64,000 nt of DNA, taken from an uncultured Acidobacteriia bacterium (GTDB lineage: Bacteria > Acidobacteriota > Terriglobia > Bryobacterales > Bryobacteraceae). The stretch spans positions 32,639-96,638 of the forward strand of contig CAIKMJ010000005.1 in the NCBI GenBank assembly GCA_903828455.1, in the 5' to 3' direction. The notes under the pieces are model-generated. The model saw nothing but the letters and a program-made list of their open reading frames with translations, was not told where the DNA came from and ran no database searches. Position numbers and translations under genes: made by a program. Below, in pieces: positions 60,811-64,000 of this stretch; positions within the stretch are counted from its first letter, which is position 1; every line of letters starts with the position of its first letter.

Positions 60811-62268
60811 ATGAAAAGATCGCTGATTGCAATTGGGCTCATTGTTGCGGCACACGCCGCCGCGCAGACTGCTCCTGGCGCCATCAAACTGGGCGACGTC
60901 AGCTTCACGGCATCACTCCGAAGCCGTGTCTACGTCTGGGACTGGTTCCAGCCATCCGCCGGCTACTCGAACCAGTATGGCTATTCGGGTAACCTTCTCC
61001 GGCTGAATTTCGCGGAAAAGAAGGGTGCCTTCGATTTCGATGCCGAAATCGCCGTGCCGTTCCTCCTCGGTATGCCCGGCAGCGCAACGGCGCCGGCGCC
61101 GCAGGGCGCACTGGGCCTCGGGTCGAACTATTACACGGCCAACAGCAACAATCAATATTCGTCGATGGCGTTCGCCAAACAACTTTATGGCCGTTACCAC
61201 TTCGGCACGAAAGAATCGAACGCCATTCAGGCGGGTCGCTTCGAATTCAACGACGGGACTGAAATCTCGCCGAAACATGCAACCCTCGCCAGCTTAAAAG
61301 CGAATCGCATCAGTCAGCGCCTGATCGGCACATTTGGCTTTTCAGATGTGGGGCGCAGTTTCGACGGTCTACATTACACCTGGACCCAGCCCGGATCGGC
61401 CGACTTCACTGTCGTTGCGGCCACGCCCACTCGCGGAGTCTTTCAGACCGATGGCTGGGGCTGGAACCGGGTCGGTTTCGGCTATGCCGCGTTCACGAAG
61501 GAGTGGGGCCACGGCGGTCACGTCGCCGACACGCGCTTCTTCGTCATTGATTACGACGATTTCCGTCATATCGTGAAGACCGACAACAGGCCAGCCGCCG
61601 TCAAGAAAACCGATTTGAGCAATATCCACATTCAAACCTGGGGCGGTCACAGCATTCATGCCTTTACGACAAAGGGCGGCACCATCGACTCTCTCGGGTG
61701 GGGTGTGTTTCAGACCGGACGCTGGGGTCCGCAGACACAACGAGCTTACGCGTTCGATTTTGAAGGCGGTTTCCAGCCTGCCGCGATGCCGAAGCTCAAG
61801 CCGTGGATTCGCGGCGGTTACACGGTTGGCTCCGGTGACGGTAATGCCGGCGATAACCGGCACGAGACGTTCTTTCAGCTCCTGCCGACCCCGCGCCCGT
61901 ATGCAAGAATGCCGTTCTTCAATATGATGAACACGAAAGATGCATTCGGCTCACTCATGCTTCGTCCTCACTCGCAAGTGACGATCTCCAGCGAATTTCA
62001 TTCGCTGCGGCTCACCAACGCCAACGACCTTTGGTATTCCGGCGGCGGGGCCTTTCAGCCCTGGACGTTTGGTTACAACGGTCGCGCCACATCGGGGAAG
62101 CGGTCGCTGGCCAATCTGTACGACACCAGCGTCGAATATCGCGCGAATCGGCATATGACGCTCACCGCCTACCTCGGCTATGCACAAGGTAAAGCGGTGA
62201 TGCAGCAGATCTACCCGGCCGGTGCTAACGGGCAGTTCGGCTATCTGGAAGCACTATTCCGGATGTAG
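60811..62268 (+). CDS. Outer-membrane porin of the alginate-export type
   Basis: 485 residues. Signal peptide MKRSLIAIGLIVAAHAAAQ. The rest alternates short amphipathic strands with turns and ends in an aromatic-hydrophobic strand (YLEALFRM), as in outer-membrane barrels. Pieces such as LYGRYHFGTKESNAIQAGRFEFNDGTE, IGTFGFSDVGRSFDGLHYTW and FQLLPTPRPYARMPFFNMMN fit the alginate-export porin family. Starts two bases after the transporter stop. In this operon it is likely a channel for nitrate or another anion rather than alginate; this is inferred from position. Confidence 0.82.
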   Translation: MKRSLIAIGLIVAAHAAAQTAPGAIKLGDVSFTASLRSRVYVWDWFQPSAGYSNQYGYSGNLLRLNFAEKKGAFDFDAEIAVPFLLGMPGSATAPAPQGALGLGSNYYTANSNNQYSSMAFAKQLYGRYHFGTKESNAIQAGRFEFNDGTEISPKHATLASLKANRISQRLIGTFGFSDVGRSFDGLHYTWTQPGSADFTVVAATPTRGVFQTDGWGWNRVGFGYAAFTKEWGHGGHVADTRFFVIDYDDFRHIVKTDNRPAAVKKTDLSNIHIQTWGGHSIHAFTTKGGTIDSLGWGVFQTGRWGPQTQRAYAFDFEGGFQPAAMPKLKPWIRGGYTVGSGDGNAGDNRHETFFQLLPTPRPYARMPFFNMMNTKDAFGSLMLRPHSQVTISSEFHSLRLTNANDLWYSGGGAFQPWTFGYNGRATSGKRSLANLYDTSVEYRANRHMTLTAYLGYAQGKAVMQQIYPAGANGQFGYLEALFRM

Positions 62269-62337
62269 GACGCATCGTCCTGACCCGGTCTGACTGCATT
62301 GTCATACTAGGTAAAGAAGAGGCCAGCGAACGCAGGA

Positions 62338-63174
62338 ATGCCATTTGGAGGACTAAGAGTACTTAGCCTGGAAAGCCGGCGTGCGAAGGAGATGGAATCT
62401 CTGATCCTTCGCGCGGGGGGCGAGCCGTTCGTCGCCCCCTCGGTCCAGGAACGTGCGCTGGACGATCATCGGGAAGCGTTCCACTTCGTCGATCGTCTGG
62501 AAGCCGGGGACTTCGATCTTGTGGTCTGTATGACCGCGGCGGGTCTCTCGTTCCTGCGCGATCTGGCTGCCGCCGATGCAACGGACGGATCCACTCTGAC
62601 CCGCCTGTCTGAAGGCCTGCGCAAGACCTTCATCGTGTCGCGCGGGCCCAAGCCAGTCCCCATCCTGCGCGAACTGGGCGTGAAAGCGCACACGGTTGTG
62701 CCGGAGCCAAATACGTGGATGGAGGTCGTGGAGGCTGTAGCCGCGCGTCCAGAGCGGCGTGTTGCGGTGCAGGAGTATGGGCGCCCCAATCCGGATATGA
62801 CGGTTGCGCTTGAGGCGCTTGGCGCGACAGTCTCGCCGTTTGCGATTTACCGATGGGATTTGCCGGCGGATCTCGAACCATTGCGCGAGGCGGCCCGCCG
62901 TCTCGCCGCACGCGAGATCGACGTAGTCTTGTTCACATCGTCGATTCAGCTCGATCATCTTTTTCTTGTCGCGTGCGAACTGGGTATCGAAGCGGAGGTC
63001 AGAAACTCGCTGGCTCGTTACGCCGCCCTGGCATCCGTTGGCCCGATCATGAGTGCGTCGCTGGAAGCGGCGGGACTGCCCGTCGACATCATACCGGTGC
63101 ATCCAAAGATGGCCGGATTGGTGAAGGCTGCTGCTGAACAGGTCGCCTCAGTGCTAACGCGTAAGCGCCTGTGA
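62338..63174 (+). CDS. Uroporphyrinogen-III synthase-like protein (HemD family)
   Basis: 278 residues with the bilobed HemD layout: LRVLSLESRRAKEMESLILRAGGE at the start, VVCMTAAGLSFLRDLA, FIVSRGPKPVPILRELGV, RRVAVQEYGRPNPD, FAIYRWDLPADL and VVLFTSSIQLDHLF. HemD proteins close the tetrapyrrole ring; one placed with nirB would support sirohaem supply. The family is poorly conserved, and this subgroup is typical of nitrate/nitrite operons. No sirohaem synthase (cysG-like) gene is seen in the window. ATG with AGGA very close upstream. Confidence 0.82.
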   Translation: MPFGGLRVLSLESRRAKEMESLILRAGGEPFVAPSVQERALDDHREAFHFVDRLEAGDFDLVVCMTAAGLSFLRDLAAADATDGSTLTRLSEGLRKTFIVSRGPKPVPILRELGVKAHTVVPEPNTWMEVVEAVAARPERRVAVQEYGRPNPDMTVALEALGATVSPFAIYRWDLPADLEPLREAARRLAAREIDVVLFTSSIQLDHLFLVACELGIEAEVRNSLARYAALASVGPIMSASLEAAGLPVDIIPVHPKMAGLVKAAAEQVASVLTRKRL

Positions 63175-63756
63175 GAATTTCAGTCGGCTGCCGGCAGGCT
63201 TATAAGCAAGCAGCTTGCGTTAGTGTTGCAGGACGACTCCTGGACCGAAGGTAGCGAAATCTCTATTACGAGTGTGGCGCATAACGCACTAACGGGTTTC
63301 TCCCCGCTTCGGTCCTAGCGGGGTAGTCTTCGCGGCAGGACTACCGCAGGGGAAACTGCCGACGCCACTCAATCAAAAGTGCTTATTGCGGCACAGCTAC
63401 GGGCTTCGTGCGCGGCCACGTCTTTCCGGCGCAACCCGCCTCCTCACTTTACGTCCGCAACTCCAGGAAAACGTGATAGCGCTAACGCGAATCGAAAGTG
63501 CTACCAGACAGTTCAGGCCAGTCCGGTTGAGGCTAAGTTTTCTATGCTGGGTTGGATTGGTACCCGATTGCCCCGGCGAAACGGGCTACGGATCGCTTGC
63601 GTCGTCACTTGGTCGTGACCTTCGGTCGGGTTCTCGCGCTACTTAAACTGCAATACTTGCTGGCTGTGTCGCGAATATCCATCGAAAAAGAAAGCCGCGT
63701 AATGCCGTGTCAAATATTTTCAAAACATACCGACATCCACAAATAGCCGACCCGCA
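63175..63756. other. Non-coding region with several inverted repeats
   Basis: About 580 bases between convergent genes. Open frames here have no protein-like sequence. The first 190 bases are rich in complementary segments (annotated separately). ACCTTCGGTC at 63618-63627 is the exact complement of GACCGAAGGT at 63243-63252. No transposase or tRNA remnant was recognised. Confidence 0.45.
63218..63359. ncRNA. Candidate structured RNA or terminator complex
   Basis: Hairpins: CCCCGCT (63302-63308) with AGCGGGG (63317-63323); TAGTC (63324-63328) with GACTA (63339-63343), stacking directly on the first; GCAG/CTGC (63346-63349, 63356-63359). Longer-range pairs: CGTTAGTG (63218-63225) with CACTAACG (63287-63294), and GGACCGAAG (63242-63250) with CTTCGGTCC (63307-63315). 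The last pair competes with the first hairpin. No known RNA family was recognised and the strand is undetermined. Confidence 0.3.
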
Positions 63757-64000
63757 CTACTTCACGCGCTGCACGGGCATGCCGAACCTGGCATCGTCCA
63801 CCGGCACGTTGAGCTTCACTTCGTCCAGATTGTACTCTTCCTGCCCGCTGACCCAGCCGAACGTATAGTGGAATGGCATTTTGACGCCGTCCACAGACCG
63901 GTAATCGGAATAATCCATCTGCGTCGGAACCCGGCCGAGCGACGTCGTCGCATACCGGATCATGCGCGTCAGCAGGCCGGTCTCTTTGTCGAAGTAGAAC
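63757..64000 (-). CDS. C-terminal part of an exported acidobacterial protein (cytochrome or lipoprotein-associated domain)
   Basis: Minus-strand frame open from the window edge to a stop at 63757, about 80 residues. It contains FYFDKETGLLTRMIRYA, RVPTQMDYSDYRSVDGVKMPF, a beta-type stretch ending at NLDEVKLNVPVDDARF and the C-terminus FGMPVQRVK. This pattern is common at the C-termini of acidobacterial cytochrome c-like and outer-membrane lipoprotein-sorting-like proteins. The N-terminal domain is outside the window, so the type cannot be settled. Convergent with the hemD-like gene. Confidence 0.65.
   Translation of the reverse strand, partial: FYFDKETGLLTRMIRYATTSLGRVPTQMDYSDYRSVDGVKMPFHYTFGWVSGQEEYNLDEVKLNVPVDDARFGMPVQRVK

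Noticed and set aside
63379..63746. Three short overlapping open frames between the hemD-like gene and the window end
   Set aside because: Basic, low-complexity translations in different frames with no motif; treated as non-coding.
1..64000. CRISPR arrays, tRNA or rRNA genes, insertion sequences and prophage genes
   Set aside because: Looked for regular direct repeats with spacers, cloverleaf-like sequences, transposase motifs and phage structural genes on both strands; none was found that I could support.

Overview
The window looks like chromosomal DNA of an acidobacterium of the Solibacter/Bryobacter type. Supporting signs are a secreted metalloprotease with a TIGR03437-like C-terminal domain (a family first defined in Solibacter), a futalosine-pathway menaquinone gene (mqnC), a four-haem cytochrome of the reaction-centre cytochrome c family, a fused E1 alpha/beta oxoacid dehydrogenase, and high-GC, densely overlapping operons. 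No rRNA, tRNA, CRISPR array, insertion sequence or phage gene was recognised. The taxonomic placement is inferred from gene content only.

Layout. 1-6.5 kb: partial mqnC, a small secreted protein, a DUF2252 protein, a PQQ dehydrogenase, a DinB protein and an MBL-fold hydrolase. 6.5-17.6 kb: a fused oxoacid dehydrogenase E1, a DUF4019 protein, a three-gene operon of exported proteins built around a metzincin protease, a Cys-rich zinc-ribbon-like protein, a tetrahaem cytochrome, an unusual haem-motif/ankyrin protein and an aldo/keto reductase. 17.9-20.2 kb (minus): rmlA-rmlC-rmlB, without rmlD. 20.6-41.6 kb (plus): a large exopolysaccharide cluster of 19 genes: STAS protein, initiating phosphoglycosyltransferase, WecG-type fusion, Wzy-like polymerase, eight glycosyltransferases, acetyltransferase, Wza-like exporter, Wzc-like co-polymerase, Wzx flippase, methyltransferase and ATP-grasp enzyme.

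41.6-49.3 kb (minus): a nitric-oxide signalling operon in the order sigma-54 response regulator, H-NOX haem sensor, a 1364-residue hybrid kinase with an HNOBA-like N-terminus, and an exported glycoside-hydrolase-like protein whose start codon overlaps the kinase stop. Divergent from it (49.5-52.1 kb) are an isochorismatase-like protein lacking its usual catalytic Asp and a second hybrid kinase. 52.8-63.2 kb (plus): nitrate uptake and reduction, comprising a fused DmsB/DmsC-like membrane subunit, NasA-type nitrate reductase, NirB, NirD, a NarK/NNP transporter, an alginate-export-type porin and a HemD-like protein for sirohaem supply. The window ends with the C-terminus of a minus-strand gene.

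The most interesting reading is that the H-NOX phosphorelay sits between the polysaccharide locus and the nitrate/nitrite locus, and its last gene is a surface carbohydrate-active-like protein. NO produced from nitrite could thus be read by H-NOX and passed through the kinase and the NtrC-type activator to sigma-54 promoters controlling nitrogen or surface-polysaccharide genes. The sensor parts are seen in sequence; the targets are inference. Further points of interest are several degenerate catalytic domains kept in the polysaccharide cluster, a structured leader before the nitrate operon, and a short dispersed repeat found at two loci, one of them forming a protein's C-terminal tail.
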